From assembly GCA_004356455.1 (NCBI GenBank), contig SMWZ01000145.1, positions 1-42,579 on the forward strand: a DNA stretch of 42,579 bases, read 5' to 3'. This document shows positions 9,103 to 18,372 of the stretch, piece after piece. The stretch comes from Deltaproteobacteria bacterium (GTDB taxonomy: Bacteria; Myxococcota_A; UBA9160; SZUA-336). Under the pieces are notes generated by a model. That model did no database searches and was not told the DNA's origin. It saw nothing but the letters and a program-made list of their open reading frames with translations. Each line of letters begins with the position of its first letter. Position 1 is the first letter of the stretch. A program made the position numbers and the translations under genes.

Positions 9103-9777
9103 CTACTCGACGAGTCCCTCGCGCAGGAAGCGGGCCAGGGTCTCGAGGGTGCGGACGCGGTCCGTGCTGGAGAGGCTGATCAGGTCCTCGATCGTCACCT
9201 GGCCATCGATCTGGGAGAGCAGGAAGCCCTCGTCCGGCTGCAGGTTGAGGACTTTGAGGTTCTCCATCGTGCACGTAAGCTGAAGCGTGCGTCCCTTGTC
9301 GCCGATCTCGCGCGCGAACTTCTTGGCGCGCTCGGCGCGGACCAGGCCGAGATAGCCCTCCACGTCGAGGCGTTCGGGCATCTCGCGGGCCACCGCCTGA
9401 AGCTGGGACCAGGCCTGGTCGAGCTCGCCCGCCTTGAAGGCCTCGAGTGCGGAGGCGATGCGCGCGTCCGGATCGTCCTCCGGCAAGGGCAGGTCCGGCC
9501 CGCCCGGGGTGCGGATGAACTCCAGGGACTGGGGCGTAGCGTCGTCATCCATGTCCTGGAACTCGCCGCAGGAGGCGGACGCGGGAGTCTCGGCCGGGTT
9601 GGATTCCGCACGTTCCTCGTAGGCCGTCTCGAGGTAGTCGCGGGCGGCCGGGTTGCCTGGATCGAGCGCGCGCGTTTTCTCCCAGCACACGATCGCGGAG
9701 TCGAGCTCACCCAGCCCGTAGTGATTGAGCCCCCGCTTGAGCAAGCGAGTGATCTCGCTGTCTCTCGCCGCTTTCAC
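9103..9777 (-). CDS. Small TPR protein with C-terminal winged-helix-like domain
   Basis: This is a cytoplasmic protein of 224 residues from a GTG at 9777. That start follows the dnaK-like stop by one base and has AAAGGG five bases upstream. An ATG at 9810 would overlap dnaK by 32 bp and has a poorly spaced ribosome site. A TPR-like pair (LLKRGLNHYGLGELDSAIVCWEKT) opens the protein, followed by an acidic linker and another helical repeat (ALEAFKAGELDQAWSQLQAV). The end, SQIDGQVTIEDLISLSSTDRVRTLETLARFLREGLV, resembles a small helical domain seen at the C-terminus of deltaproteobacterial TPR proteins. The family is not named with certainty. The tight spacing to the DnaK-like gene suggests a partner of that chaperone. 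Confidence 0.72.
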   Translation of the reverse strand: MKAARDSEITRLLKRGLNHYGLGELDSAIVCWEKTRALDPGNPAARDYLETAYEERAESNPAETPASASCGEFQDMDDDATPQSLEFIRTPGGPDLPLPEDDPDARIASALEAFKAGELDQAWSQLQAVAREMPERLDVEGYLGLVRAERAKKFAREIGDKGRTLQLTCTMENLKVLNLQPDEGFLLSQIDGQVTIEDLISLSSTDRVRTLETLARFLREGLVE

Positions 9778-9778
9778 G

Positions 9779-11353
9779 CTAGCCCTTTGCGGCGACCTCG
9801 TCCGAGGCATAGTCCTCGGTGAGCTTCTCCAGCTCCTCAGGTGACAGCGTTCCGCGCGGGTTCACCTGGATGGATTGCTCCTGGTTCGTCGCCAGGTCCT
9901 TGGCCGAGACGCTGACAATTCCATTGGCGTCGATATCGAAGGTGACCTCAATCTCCGGCTCGCCTTTGGGCGCGGGGCGCACTCCGGTCAAGACGAACTC
10001 GCCCAACAGATCGTTCTCGCTGGCCTTCTCGCTCTCCCCCTGGAGCACACGAATCTTCACTGCTCGCTGATTATCCCGCGTGCTCGTGAAGATCTCCTTG
10101 CGCGCGGTGGGCACGGTCGTATTGCGCTCGATGATGCGCGCAAAGTGACCGCCGACCGTGGCGATGCCGAGCGAGAGCGGCGTAACATCGACCAACAGCG
10201 GGCCCGGCTGATCCTCGCCCAGCATCGAAGCCTGGATGGCGGCTCCGACTGCGACGACCTCATCAGGGTTGACCCCCTTGTTCGGCACCTTTCCGAAAAA
10301 CTTCGCAACCTGCTTCTGGCAGAGAGGCATGCGGGTCTGCCCACCGACGAGCAGAATTTGGTCGATGTCGCCCGGCTCGAGATTCGCATCCTTCAGGGCC
10401 CGGTCGCAGATTCCACGCGTACGCTCGATGAGATCCGCCACCAGCTGCTCGAGCTGTGCACGCTCGAGCACTACGCTCAAGTGCAGCGCTTGGCCGTCAT
10501 CATCCGCCGCAATGAACGGGAGGTTCACCTCGCTGGAGTTCACCTCTGAGAGATCACACTTGGCCTTCTCCGCGGCGTCTTTGAGCCGCTGCAACGCCAT
10601 CGCGTCTTCGCGCAGGGAGGCGTCCTCTTTCTCTTCGAACTTCTCGAGCAGGTACTCCACGATCCTGCGGTCGAAGTCCTCCCCGCCCAGATTCGTGTCG
10701 CCCGCCGTCGAGAGCACCTCGATCACGCCATCGCCGAGCTGCAGGATGGAGATATCAAAGGTTCCACCGCCGAGGTCGTAGATGGCTAGGCGCTCGCTCT
10801 CCGTACGCCCCCGCCCGTAGGCCAACGCGGCGGCGGTAGGCTCATTGATGATGCGCAGCACTTCCAGCCCGGCAATGCGGCCCGCGTCCCGCGTGGTCTG
10901 TCGCTGGGCATCGTTGAAGTGGGCCGGGACGGTAATGACCGCCTCCTGCACCGGCTCACCCAGGTACTCCTCCGCGACCCGCTTCATCTCACGCAGCACG
11001 AGTCCGGTGATCTCGGGAATGGTATAGACACGGTCCACCACCTGGACGCGGGTATCGTTATTGGGCCCCGCAATGAGCTCGTAGGGAAGCAGCGTGCGCG
11101 CCTTGGTCACCTCGGGCGAATCAAAGTCACGGCCGATCAGGCGTTTGGCCGCGAAGACGGTGTTCTTGGAATTGGTGATGGCCTGCCGTTTCGCGAGATG
11201 ACCAACCAGACGCTTGCCGTCTTCGGTCACCGCGAACATCGATGGCGTCGTCTTGTAACCACCCGTATTGGGGATCACGACGGGCTGACCGTCCTCGATC
11301 ATCGCCACACACGAATTCGTCGTCCCAAGATCAATTCCAATCACTCGGCTCAT
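9779..11353 (-). CDS. Lidless DnaK-type Hsp70 chaperone paralogue
   Basis: This 524-residue Hsp70 has an intact nucleotide-binding domain: [12 protein letters not shown] (~5-16), the hallmark [19 protein letters not shown] and LVGGQTRMP. The substrate-binding beta domain is also present ([14 protein letters not shown] to [15 protein letters not shown]). The chain stops ~20 residues after the beta domain, at [19 protein letters not shown], so the ~100-residue helical lid of ordinary DnaK (about 640 residues) is absent, as is the C-terminal EEVD-like tail. No frameshift is visible: the stop is followed at once by the next gene. A J-domain protein lies 27 bp upstream and a TPR protein directly downstream. 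This is therefore probably an accessory Hsp70 with dedicated partners rather than the main DnaK. No GrpE is nearby. Confidence 0.9.
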   Translation of the reverse strand: MSRVIGIDLGTTNSCVAMIEDGQPVVIPNTGGYKTTPSMFAVTEDGKRLVGHLAKRQAITNSKNTVFAAKRLIGRDFDSPEVTKARTLLPYELIAGPNNDTRVQVVDRVYTIPEITGLVLREMKRVAEEYLGEPVQEAVITVPAHFNDAQRQTTRDAGRIAGLEVLRIINEPTAAALAYGRGRTESERLAIYDLGGGTFDISILQLGDGVIEVLSTAGDTNLGGEDFDRRIVEYLLEKFEEKEDASLREDAMALQRLKDAAEKAKCDLSEVNSSEVNLPFIAADDDGQALHLSVVLERAQLEQLVADLIERTRGICDRALKDANLEPGDIDQILLVGGQTRMPLCQKQVAKFFGKVPNKGVNPDEVVAVGAAIQASMLGEDQPGPLLVDVTPLSLGIATVGGHFARIIERNTTVPTARKEIFTSTRDNQRAVKIRVLQGESEKASENDLLGEFVLTGVRPAPKGEPEIEVTFDIDANGIVSVSAKDLATNQEQSIQVNPRGTLSPEELEKLTEDYASDEVAAKG

Positions 11354-11380
11354 GCGATTGCTCCTGCGAAGTTGGGGACG

Positions 11381-12385
11381 CTAACGCCGCGCAAGCTCCG
11401 CCTTTACCTCCTCATCCAGGGGATCCAGCTCCCAGGCGCGCTGGAACTGTCTGCGCGCTTCTTCCGGCTGGTTGGCGGCTCTGTAGATCCGCGCCCGCGT
11501 TTTTCGGAAGCTGGGATTGTTCTCTTCGAGAGAGATCGCGCGCTCCGTATACTCGGTGGCCTTTTTCAGGTCGGCCACGTTGAGCGCACATACTCCCACC
11601 AGGTTCGCAAGCTCCGCATCGGTTGGCTCGAGCTTCGCGGCGTCCTCGAAAAAAGGAAGCGCGGCGGCCGAGTCATCTCGCGCCAGCAGGACCTGCGCCT
11701 TGCGTCGCAGCTCTGACGCTAGCTCGAGGTTGACGCGTGGCAGAAGCTCCGCCAACGCGTCGTGATAGCTCTTCTCACGTGGGTCGAAGGTGATCGCGAG
11801 GCGTACGAGCTCCACCGACCGCTGCCAATCTCCCCGCTCCTTCGTGATCATCGCCTCCTGGAAATGCTGCCGTGCCTTCTTGCGTCCGGTCTCGACCTGC
11901 TGCCCCAGCCGATGAAGAGCGGCGTTAGGCACCCTCAGGCCCTTGCGGCTGCGCAAGGAAGGTCTCGGCTTCTCACTCGCAGGGCGACGGGGCAGGTCGA
12001 GGCGCTTAGCGTAGTCCTTGCGCAGGTGCTGATCCCGCAAGACCTCGTGCGCCACAACGATGCGCTTGTAGATTTCCGTCAGCAGCTCTCGGTAGACGCC
12101 CATCTGCTTGTTGAAGTAGCGATCGGGATGAAAACGCTTTGAGCGCTCGAAGAAGGCCCTCCGGATCGCAGCCTCGTCTACGTCGCGGGCGATCCCGAGA
12201 ACCTCGTAGTAGTCCATACTCACCAGGCCGCGGGCGAACTGGCGGATCTCGGCCTGCAGCGCGGCCGGAATCTCGACCCCCAACTGCCGCGCCGGAGCAG
12301 AGCTCGTCGCCTCGGCCACGGCGTCCTCTCCATCCGCTGCGGACTCGGCCGCAAGGTCGTTTTCGGGGCGTGCGTGAGATCCCAT
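11381..12385 (-). CDS. J-domain protein fused to TPR repeats
   Basis: The protein has 334 residues. After an acidic, disordered-looking N-terminus (1-50) comes a J domain (~56-125: DYYEVLGIARDVDEAAIRRA, then the catalytic HPD in RFHPDRYF). A basic, proline-rich linker and helical repeats (~165-330, for example AAALPFFEDAAKLEPTDAELANLVGVCAL) follow. The Gly/Phe and zinc-finger regions of true DnaJ are missing, so this is a class C J protein. It would stimulate ATP hydrolysis by the lidless DnaK encoded 27 bp downstream, with the TPR part choosing the client. The client is unknown. It starts 103 bp after argF, enough for a promoter of its own, but no convincing -35/-10 or CIRCE element is visible there. 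Confidence 0.88.
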   Translation of the reverse strand: MGSHARPENDLAAESAADGEDAVAEATSSAPARQLGVEIPAALQAEIRQFARGLVSMDYYEVLGIARDVDEAAIRRAFFERSKRFHPDRYFNKQMGVYRELLTEIYKRIVVAHEVLRDQHLRKDYAKRLDLPRRPASEKPRPSLRSRKGLRVPNAALHRLGQQVETGRKKARQHFQEAMITKERGDWQRSVELVRLAITFDPREKSYHDALAELLPRVNLELASELRRKAQVLLARDDSAAALPFFEDAAKLEPTDAELANLVGVCALNVADLKKATEYTERAISLEENNPSFRKTRARIYRAANQPEEARRQFQRAWELDPLDEEVKAELARR

Positions 12386-12488
12386 CCAATCCCCGCAAAG
12401 ATGCGCACTTATGCACCTGAGTTAACGGGAACCAGCAGGGGAAAATTGAGGCGCTATGACGATGCAGGTCGTGGCTGGGCGAAGCCGT

Positions 12489-13427
12489 TCAGGGCTCCAA
12501 CACCAGCGCCTCCAGCACGGCTTTCTGGGCATGCAGGCGGTTCTCCGCCTGGTGTACGACGAGGGAGCGCTCGGAATCGAGGACCTCGCTCGTGATCTCC
12601 TCTCCACGGTGGACGGGACCACAGTGGAGAATCCGGACATCTGAGGGCGCTGAGGACAGCAGCGACGCGTTGACCCGATAGGGCTGAAAGACGGCCTGCC
12701 GTTCCCGCGTCTCGGCCTCCTGACCCATGCTCGTCCAGGCGTCGGTGTACACGAACGCTGCATCCTTCATCGCGCTGTGCGGGTCGGACTCCAGCCGCAG
12801 GTCGCCCCCTTCCTCGCGGGCCAGCTCCAGCCCCCGGCTGACCACCTCGGGGGCCGGGCGGTAGCCCTCGGGCGTGCACACGGTGAGGCGCATTCCCAGG
12901 CGTCCCGCGATGTGGATGAGCGAGTGAGCCACGTTGTTGCCATCGCCCACGTAAACCAGCCGATCCCGACTGCGATCGCCGTGCTCGGCCACCGTCATCA
13001 CGTCCGCCATGGCCTGGCAGGGGTGCAGGTAGTCCGTCAGCGCGTTGATCACGGGAACGCTCGCCTCTCGCGCGAGATCGAGCACGAGTTGGTGGCTGTG
13101 GGTCCGAGCCACGATGGCGTCACACCAGCAGGAGAGATTGCGCGACACATCCTCGATCGCCTCGCGCTCGCCGATTCGCACCTGCGACGGCGGCAGGTAG
13201 ACGGGGTGGCCGCCGAGCTCGGCAACACCGATCTCGAAGCTGACCAGGGTGCGCAGGCTCGGCTTCTCGAAATAGAGCAGGACCGAGCGATTCTGGAGCG
13301 CGTGGCCCGGCTCGCGCCGCTTGCGCTGCGCCTTGAGCTCAGACGCGCGCGCAAGCATGGCCTCGATCGCATCCCGCGACCAGTCGGCGATCGAGATGAA
13401 GTCCTTCGGGTTACTCGGCCCGGACAA
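12489..13427 (-). CDS. argF: Ornithine carbamoyltransferase
   Basis: This 312-residue cytoplasmic enzyme makes citrulline from ornithine and carbamoyl phosphate. The family blocks are all recognisable: [13 protein letters not shown] (carbamoyl-phosphate site), HPCQAMAD, the SMG loop in DAWTSMGQ (ornithine side) and [10 protein letters not shown]. Two are altered. The usual STRTR reads SLRTL, losing its last Arg while keeping the key middle Arg. The usual HCLP reads HCGP, keeping the Cys. The SMG loop argues for ornithine rather than an acetylated or succinylated substrate. The gene start overlaps the argB stop by 17 bp, so argB and argF are translationally coupled. Confidence 0.92.
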   Translation of the reverse strand: MSGPSNPKDFISIADWSRDAIEAMLARASELKAQRKRREPGHALQNRSVLLYFEKPSLRTLVSFEIGVAELGGHPVYLPPSQVRIGEREAIEDVSRNLSCWCDAIVARTHSHQLVLDLAREASVPVINALTDYLHPCQAMADVMTVAEHGDRSRDRLVYVGDGNNVAHSLIHIAGRLGMRLTVCTPEGYRPAPEVVSRGLELAREEGGDLRLESDPHSAMKDAAFVYTDAWTSMGQEAETRERQAVFQPYRVNASLLSSAPSDVRILHCGPVHRGEEITSEVLDSERSLVVHQAENRLHAQKAVLEALVLEP

Positions 13428-14268
13428 GGGTTCCCACTCCTCCGTCGGTGAAGATCTCGAGCAGCAGCGCGTGCGAGATCCGACCGTCGATCACGTGGGC
13501 CGAGTTGACCCCGTGGGCCGCAGCGTCGATACAGCACTCGAGCTTGGGGATCATCCCGCCGCTCACCGAGCCATCCGCGATGGCCGCGCGCGCCTCGTCC
13601 GCACTGAGGCGCGGCCAGAGCTTCCCATCGACATCCAGCACACCCTCCACGTCGGTCAGGAGGATCAGCTTCTCTGCGCCCAGGGCCTGGGCGATCTTCC
13701 CGGCCATCACATCTCCGTTCACATTATAGGTCTGCCCGGATTCGTCCATGCCGATCGGCGCGATGACCGGGATCAGACCATTCTGCGTCATGGTGGTCAG
13801 TACGCTGGCGTCGACCTCCTCGGGCGAGCCCACGCGGCCTAGATCCTGACCGCCCGACCCCAGCCGGCGCGAGACGCGCATGAGCCCGCAATCCTTGCCG
13901 GTGAGACCCACCGCACGCCCCCCGGCCTGTCCCACGTTGGCGACAATCTCGGCGTTTACCTGGCCCCCCAGAACCATCTCGACGATCTCCATTGTCTCAT
14001 CGTCGGTCACCCGCATGCCATCGACGAATTGGCTCTCCTTGCCAAGCCGCGAGAGCATCTGCGCGATCTGCGGCCCCCCGCCGTGCACGATCACTGGGCT
14101 CAGCCCGATATAGCGCAGCAGGGTGACATCGGTGGCGAAGGACTGCTTGAGCTTGGCGTCCGCCATCGCGGCCCCGCCGTACTTGATGACGATGGTCTTG
14201 CCATAGAAGGCGCGTATATAGGGCAACGCTTCGACCAGCGTGTGTGCTTTTTCGATGATGCGATCCAT
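13411..14268 (-). CDS. argB: Acetylglutamate kinase
   Basis: This 285-residue amino-acid kinase phosphorylates N-acetylglutamate, the second step of arginine synthesis. The motifs seen are [10 protein letters not shown] (Lys of the phosphate site, ~29), [28 protein letters not shown] and SGGMIPKLE. The N-terminal helix before IVIKYGG ([19 protein letters not shown]) is of the kind found in arginine-feedback-inhibited hexameric enzymes, so allosteric control by arginine is likely. It begins 6 bp after the hslU stop and overlaps argF. Confidence 0.97.
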   Translation of the reverse strand: MDRIIEKAHTLVEALPYIRAFYGKTIVIKYGGAAMADAKLKQSFATDVTLLRYIGLSPVIVHGGGPQIAQMLSRLGKESQFVDGMRVTDDETMEIVEMVLGGQVNAEIVANVGQAGGRAVGLTGKDCGLMRVSRRLGSGGQDLGRVGSPEEVDASVLTTMTQNGLIPVIAPIGMDESGQTYNVNGDVMAGKIAQALGAEKLILLTDVEGVLDVDGKLWPRLSADEARAAIADGSVSGGMIPKLECCIDAAAHGVNSAHVIDGRISHALLLEIFTDGGVGTLVRAE

Positions 14269-14274
14269 CAGCGC

Positions 14275-15591
14275 CTAGAGCACGTAGCGGGAGAGATCTC
14301 GGTCGCTCGCGATCTCCGCCAAGCTCGCCCTCACCTTCTCACCATCGAAGACGACGGTCTCCCCATCCATCTCCGACGCACCGAAGAGAACATCGTCCAG
14401 CAGGCGCTCGAGCACGGTGTGGAGCCGTCGGGCCCCGATGTTCTCGGTCATGCGGTTCACCTCCGCGGCGATGCGCGCGATCTCGCGTATGGCATCGGGC
14501 TTGAACTCCAGCGTCACACCCTCCGTCTTGAGCAGCGCCTGGTACTGCTTCGCAAGCGCATTGTGCGGCTCTTCCAGGATGCGCACAAACGCCGCCTCAT
14601 CCAGGTCTTCGAGCTCCACCCGGATCGGGAACCGGCCCTGGAGCTCCGGGATCAGGTCCGAGGGCCGCGAGACGTGGAAGGCACCCGCGGCGATGAAGAG
14701 CACGTGATCACTGCGCACGGTGCCGTGCTTGGTCTGCACGGCACAGCCCTCGATGATCGGCAGCAGATCGCGCTGGACCCCCTCGCGCGAGACGTCGGCG
14801 CCGGGGGCGTCGTGACGCGCGATCTTGTCGATCTCGTCCAGGAACACGATCCCCGTCTGCTCGACGCGCTGGATCGCCACCTCGCGCGTGCTATCGGGGT
14901 CAATCATGCGCTGGGCTTCCTCGTCGCGCAGAAGCTCGCGCGCCTGGGCGACCGTCATGCGTCGCTGACGCGTCTTGCGCGGCATCAGGTTGCCCATCAG
15001 ATCCCGCAGCGAGAACCCGAGCTCCTCGATCCCCTGGGGCGAGACGATCTCGAGCGTGGGCATGGAACGTTCGGCCGTCTCGATCTCGACCTCGCTCTCA
15101 TCGAGCTCGCCCGCCCGCAGCTTCTGGCGCAGGCGCTCCCGGGTCGGATCGGGGTCCGGCGGCGGCACGTCGCCGGGGCGCGGATAGAGCGCGTCGAGCA
15201 GCCGCTCCTCCGCCACGCGCGCGGCCGGCTCCCGCACCTTCTCGGCCTCCTCTTCGCGCACCATCTTCACCGCAAGCTCCGTCAGGTCCCGGATGATCGA
15301 CTCCACGTCCCGTCCCACATAGCCCACCTCGGTGAACTTGGACGCCTCCACCTTGATGAAGGGTGCCTGCGCAAGCCGCGCCACGCGGCGTGCGATCTCG
15401 GTCTTGCCGACCCCCGTGGGCCCGATCATGAGGATGTTCTTGGGCTGGATCTCGTCGCGCAGCTCGCCCTCGACCTGCTGACGCCGCCAGCGGTTGCGCA
15501 GCGCGATCGCGACCGCCCGCTTGGCCGCCTGCTGCGACACGATGTAGCGGTCGAGCTCCGTCACGATCTCGCGCGGGGTCAGCGTCCTCAA
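14275..15591 (-). CDS. hslU: HslU, ATPase subunit of the HslUV protease
   Basis: This 438-residue AAA+ unfoldase threads substrates into HslV. The Walker A motif is GPTGVGKTE (~59), and the pore motif GYVG lies in [12 protein letters not shown]. An intermediate domain spans ~110-235, Walker B is [11 protein letters not shown], and there is a sensor/arginine-finger region near GRFPIRVEL. The chain ends in DLSRYVL, the C-terminal tail that inserts into HslV and activates it. Length is normal. The start overlaps the hslV stop by 4 bp. Confidence 0.98.
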   Translation of the reverse strand: MRTLTPREIVTELDRYIVSQQAAKRAVAIALRNRWRRQQVEGELRDEIQPKNILMIGPTGVGKTEIARRVARLAQAPFIKVEASKFTEVGYVGRDVESIIRDLTELAVKMVREEEAEKVREPAARVAEERLLDALYPRPGDVPPPDPDPTRERLRQKLRAGELDESEVEIETAERSMPTLEIVSPQGIEELGFSLRDLMGNLMPRKTRQRRMTVAQARELLRDEEAQRMIDPDSTREVAIQRVEQTGIVFLDEIDKIARHDAPGADVSREGVQRDLLPIIEGCAVQTKHGTVRSDHVLFIAAGAFHVSRPSDLIPELQGRFPIRVELEDLDEAAFVRILEEPHNALAKQYQALLKTEGVTLEFKPDAIREIARIAAEVNRMTENIGARRLHTVLERLLDDVLFGASEMDGETVVFDGEKVRASLAEIASDRDLSRYVL

Positions 15592-16130
15592 GCGCTCAGC
15601 TCCTCCATCGTGATCTCCTCGTTCGTGTAGAGACAGATGCCCGCCGCGATGCGCAGGGCCTCCTCGGCGATCTCGCGCGCCGAGAGCTCAGTCCCCCGCA
15701 TGAGCGCCCGTGCCGCGGCCAGAGCGTAGCCCGCGCCCGACCCGATGGCCGCGATCCCGTCTTCGGGCTCGATCACGTCCCCGGTGCCGGACACGAGCAA
15801 GGTCTCGCTGGTATTCACCACGATCAGCAGCGCCTCCAGCCGGCGCAGCATGCGATCGGTGCGCCAGTCCTTGGCGAGCTCGATCGCCGCACGCCGCAGG
15901 GCGCCGCCGTACTCCTCGAGCTTGGCCTCGAAGCGCTCCGTGAGCGCCAGCGCATCCGCGGTGGAGCCCGCAAAGCCGGCCAGAACCGAGCCACCGCGCA
16001 GACGCACGATCTTGCGTGCCGTGGTCTTCATGATCGTGTCGCCAACAGTGACCTGGCCATCTCCCGCGACGGCAACTCGCGGCCCCCGCCGCACGGCAAT
16101 CACGGTGGTGCTTCGAACCTGCATCGCCAT
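15588..16130 (-). CDS. hslV: HslV, peptidase subunit of the HslUV protease
   Basis: This is a 180-residue N-terminal-nucleophile threonine protease of the proteasome beta type. The mature enzyme should begin at the Thr of TTVIAVRRG after removal of a 7-residue leader. The glycine-rich core ([26 protein letters not shown]) and [18 protein letters not shown] are conserved. The ATG at 16130 is chosen because it shares one base with the xerC stop (TGATG) and has GAGGGGAG upstream. A GTG one codon earlier is possible. HslU follows with a 4-bp overlap. Confidence 0.96.
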   Translation of the reverse strand: MAMQVRSTTVIAVRRGPRVAVAGDGQVTVGDTIMKTTARKIVRLRGGSVLAGFAGSTADALALTERFEAKLEEYGGALRRAAIELAKDWRTDRMLRRLEALLIVVNTSETLLVSGTGDVIEPEDGIAAIGSGAGYALAAARALMRGTELSAREIAEEALRIAAGICLYTNEEITMEELSA

Positions 16131-17032
16131 CACTCCCCTCGCGCCCGCGGATGAGCCTGACGGTAGATCCGGGCCAGCCGCTCGGCAGACACATGGGTAT
16201 AGCGCTGCGTGGTGGAGAGGCGCTCGTGGCCGAGCAGCTCCTGGATCGCTCGCAGGTCCACGTCCGCGTCCAGAAGGTGGGTGGCATAGCTGTGGCGAAG
16301 CGTATGGGGTGTGACGTGGCGCGTGATACCCACCTCCCTCAGCCGGCGCTGCAACACCTTGCGAACCCCACGCTCGGAGAGACGCCGGCGGCGGACGTTC
16401 AGAAAGAGCGGCTGCCCCAGGATGCCCGGCTGCTCCCGCAGCTCCAAGTACTCAAGCAGCGAGGCCTGAGCTCTGCCGGGGATCGGCACCACGCGCTCCT
16501 TGTCGCCCTTGCCGCGCACTCGCAGCTCGCGCCGTTCTCGGCTGAAGTCGCGCACGTTCAGTCCCACTGCCTCCCCCACCCGCAGGCCGGTTCCGTACAG
16601 CAGGTCGAAGAGCGCCCGGTCCCGCCCCCCAAGTAACGCATCGCGGCGCAGGCTAGGCGCTTCGATCAGCTGCTCGCAGGCGTCGGCGCTCAGCGGCGTG
16701 GGCAAGCGACGCTCCGGCTTGGGTCCCGGCAGTCCCTCGCTCGGGTCGCGCTCCATGGCGCCCGTGCGCACGCGGCAGCGAAAGAAGGCCCGCAGCGCCG
16801 CCAGGCGTCGGTTGCGCGTGGAGGGGCGATGCCGACCGTGAAACTGGGCCAGGTAGGAGCGCAGCGCGAGCGGCTCCACGCGATCCAGACCTCCAGCGCG
16901 CTGACACTCCTGGCCTCCGGCCAGGCGCTCCACCTCGCCTACGTAGGCCCGCACGGTATGCGGTGAGAATGCACGCTCAATCGCAAGGTAGCTCCGAAAC
17001 TCGGCGATAGCGCTACGGTCCGCGGCCGTCAT
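16130..17032 (-). CDS. xerC: Tyrosine recombinase XerC
   Basis: This 300-residue site-specific recombinase resolves chromosome dimers at dif, normally with XerD and FtsK. It has an N-terminal SAM-like core-binding domain (~5-95) and a catalytic domain with every active residue in place: Arg151 ([10 protein letters not shown]), Lys175 (RGKGDKER), His243 and Arg246 ([10 protein letters not shown]), His269 ([10 protein letters not shown]) and the nucleophile Tyr278 (QRYTHVS). The position between trmFO and hslV is the classical one for chromosomal xerC, so it is not an integrase of a mobile element. It overlaps trmFO by 4 bp and hslV by 1 bp. Confidence 0.96.
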   Translation of the reverse strand: MTAADRSAIAEFRSYLAIERAFSPHTVRAYVGEVERLAGGQECQRAGGLDRVEPLALRSYLAQFHGRHRPSTRNRRLAALRAFFRCRVRTGAMERDPSEGLPGPKPERRLPTPLSADACEQLIEAPSLRRDALLGGRDRALFDLLYGTGLRVGEAVGLNVRDFSRERRELRVRGKGDKERVVPIPGRAQASLLEYLELREQPGILGQPLFLNVRRRRLSERGVRKVLQRRLREVGITRHVTPHTLRHSYATHLLDADVDLRAIQELLGHERLSTTQRYTHVSAERLARIYRQAHPRARGE

Positions 17033-18357
17033 GCGGTCGTCGGAAGAACCGCCTCGGCATAGGCCTTGAGCTCGCGCAGCGCGCGCGCGCTCAGCTGGAG
17101 ATTGCGCTCGCGCTTGGGCGTGCGTCGATCGCCTTTCACCAGGGGCGGGAGGAGTCCGTAGTTGATGTTCATGGGCTGAAAGTGCTTGGGAGACGCCTCG
17201 GCCAGATAGCGCAGCAGGGCGCCATGCGCCGTGGTGGGCGGGGGCAGCGGCGCCAGCGCGTCTCGCACGCGGAAGGCCACATGCACTCCCGCCAGCAGCC
17301 CCAGCGCCGCGGACTCGACGTACCCCTCGACACCCACGATCTGACCGGCGAAGTAGAGCCCGGGCCGCTGGCGATGCTCCAGGTGCGAGCTCAGCAGGCT
17401 AGGCGAACGGATGAAGGTGTTGCGGTGCACCGAGCCGAAGCGCGCGAATACCGCCTTCCCCATGCCGGGCAGACTGCGCAGGATGCGCTTTTGCTCGCCG
17501 ATCCGCATGCGCGTCTGGAAGCCGACCAGGTTGTAGAGCGTGCCAAGCTTGTCCTCCTGGCGCAGCTGCACCACGGCGAAGGCAGTGGTCCCGGTGCGTG
17601 GATCGCGCAGCCCAACGGGTTTCATGGGCCCGAAGGAGAGCGTGTCCGGTCCGCGTTGCGCCATCACCTCGATCGGGAGGCAGCCCTCGAAGTAATGTGC
17701 CGCCTCGAAGCGGTGCAGCGGCATCTTCTCGGCCCGCGCCACCTCATCAACAAAGGCGTAGTACTCCTCGCGCGAGAGGGGGATGTTGAGGTAGTCACCC
17801 CCGGCGTCGGCATCTTCCCAGCGCGAGGCGCGGAAGATCTTCTGCATGTCGAGGCTGTCCGCGTAGACGGTGGGTGCGATCGAGTCATAGAAATAGAGGG
17901 CGTCGCCGCAGAGCCCCTGGATGGAGTCGGCCAGCTTCTCGGAGGTAAGCGGACCGGTGGCCACGATGGCAAGCCCCTCGGGCAGGCTCGTGACCTCCTG
18001 ATTCACGATCTCGATCTCCGGCTGCGCCGCCACGCGCTCGCTGATGCTGCGCGCGAAGAGCTCCCGATCGACGGCCAGTGCGTTCCCGGCCGGCACGCGA
18101 TGCCGGTCCGCCGCCCACAGCACAAGCGACCCGAGCCGACGCATCTCCTCGTGCAGCAGACCAACCGCATTGTGGATCTGGTCCGAGCGTAGGCTGTTGG
18201 AGCACACCAGCTCCGCCATGAATTCGCTCGAGTGTGCTGGCGAGAAGCGCTTGGGCTTCATCTCGAAGAGCCGCACGGGCACGCCCCTGCGAGCGAGCTG
18301 CCAGGCTGCCTCGCATCCCGCCAGGCCGCCCCCGATCACCGTGACAGGTGTCCCCAT
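17029..18357 (-). CDS. trmFO: TrmFO, folate/FAD-dependent tRNA (uracil-54-C5)-methyltransferase
   Basis: This 442-residue flavoprotein makes 5-methyluridine at tRNA position 54 using methylenetetrahydrofolate and FAD. The dinucleotide fold starts at once (VTVIGGGLAGCEAAWQLARRG). Both catalytic-type cysteines are present: Cys52 in MAELVCSNSLRSD and the Cys in HYFEGCLPIEVMAQRG. A second nucleotide-binding region ends in GQIVGVEGYVESAALGLLAG. The ATG at 18357 is preferred because it puts the FAD motif at the usual distance. TTG codons at 18366 and 18363 could add three or two residues. The gene begins 15 bp after dprA ends. Confidence 0.96.
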   Translation of the reverse strand: MGTPVTVIGGGLAGCEAAWQLARRGVPVRLFEMKPKRFSPAHSSEFMAELVCSNSLRSDQIHNAVGLLHEEMRRLGSLVLWAADRHRVPAGNALAVDRELFARSISERVAAQPEIEIVNQEVTSLPEGLAIVATGPLTSEKLADSIQGLCGDALYFYDSIAPTVYADSLDMQKIFRASRWEDADAGGDYLNIPLSREEYYAFVDEVARAEKMPLHRFEAAHYFEGCLPIEVMAQRGPDTLSFGPMKPVGLRDPRTGTTAFAVVQLRQEDKLGTLYNLVGFQTRMRIGEQKRILRSLPGMGKAVFARFGSVHRNTFIRSPSLLSSHLEHRQRPGLYFAGQIVGVEGYVESAALGLLAGVHVAFRVRDALAPLPPPTTAHGALLRYLAEASPKHFQPMNINYGLLPPLVKGDRRTPKRERNLQLSARALRELKAYAEAVLPTTA

Positions 18358-18372
18358 GCCCAACAAAGTAGC

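Noticed and set aside
9778-9810. ATG start at 9810 for the small TPR protein
   Set aside because: It would overlap the dnaK-like gene by 32 bp with a ribosome site only 3 bases from the ATG. The GTG at 9777 is better placed.
12386-12488. Possible heat-shock control element (CIRCE or sigma-32 promoter) before the J-domain/DnaK genes
   Set aside because: No TTAGCACTC/GAGTGCTAA pair and no convincing -35/-10 could be found. Only an imperfect TGCGCA/TGCA dyad is present.
16130-17032. Tyrosine recombinase as sign of an integrated element
   Set aside because: Its place between trmFO and hslV and its full XerC sequence mark it as the housekeeping recombinase. No attachment-site repeats or phage genes are nearby.
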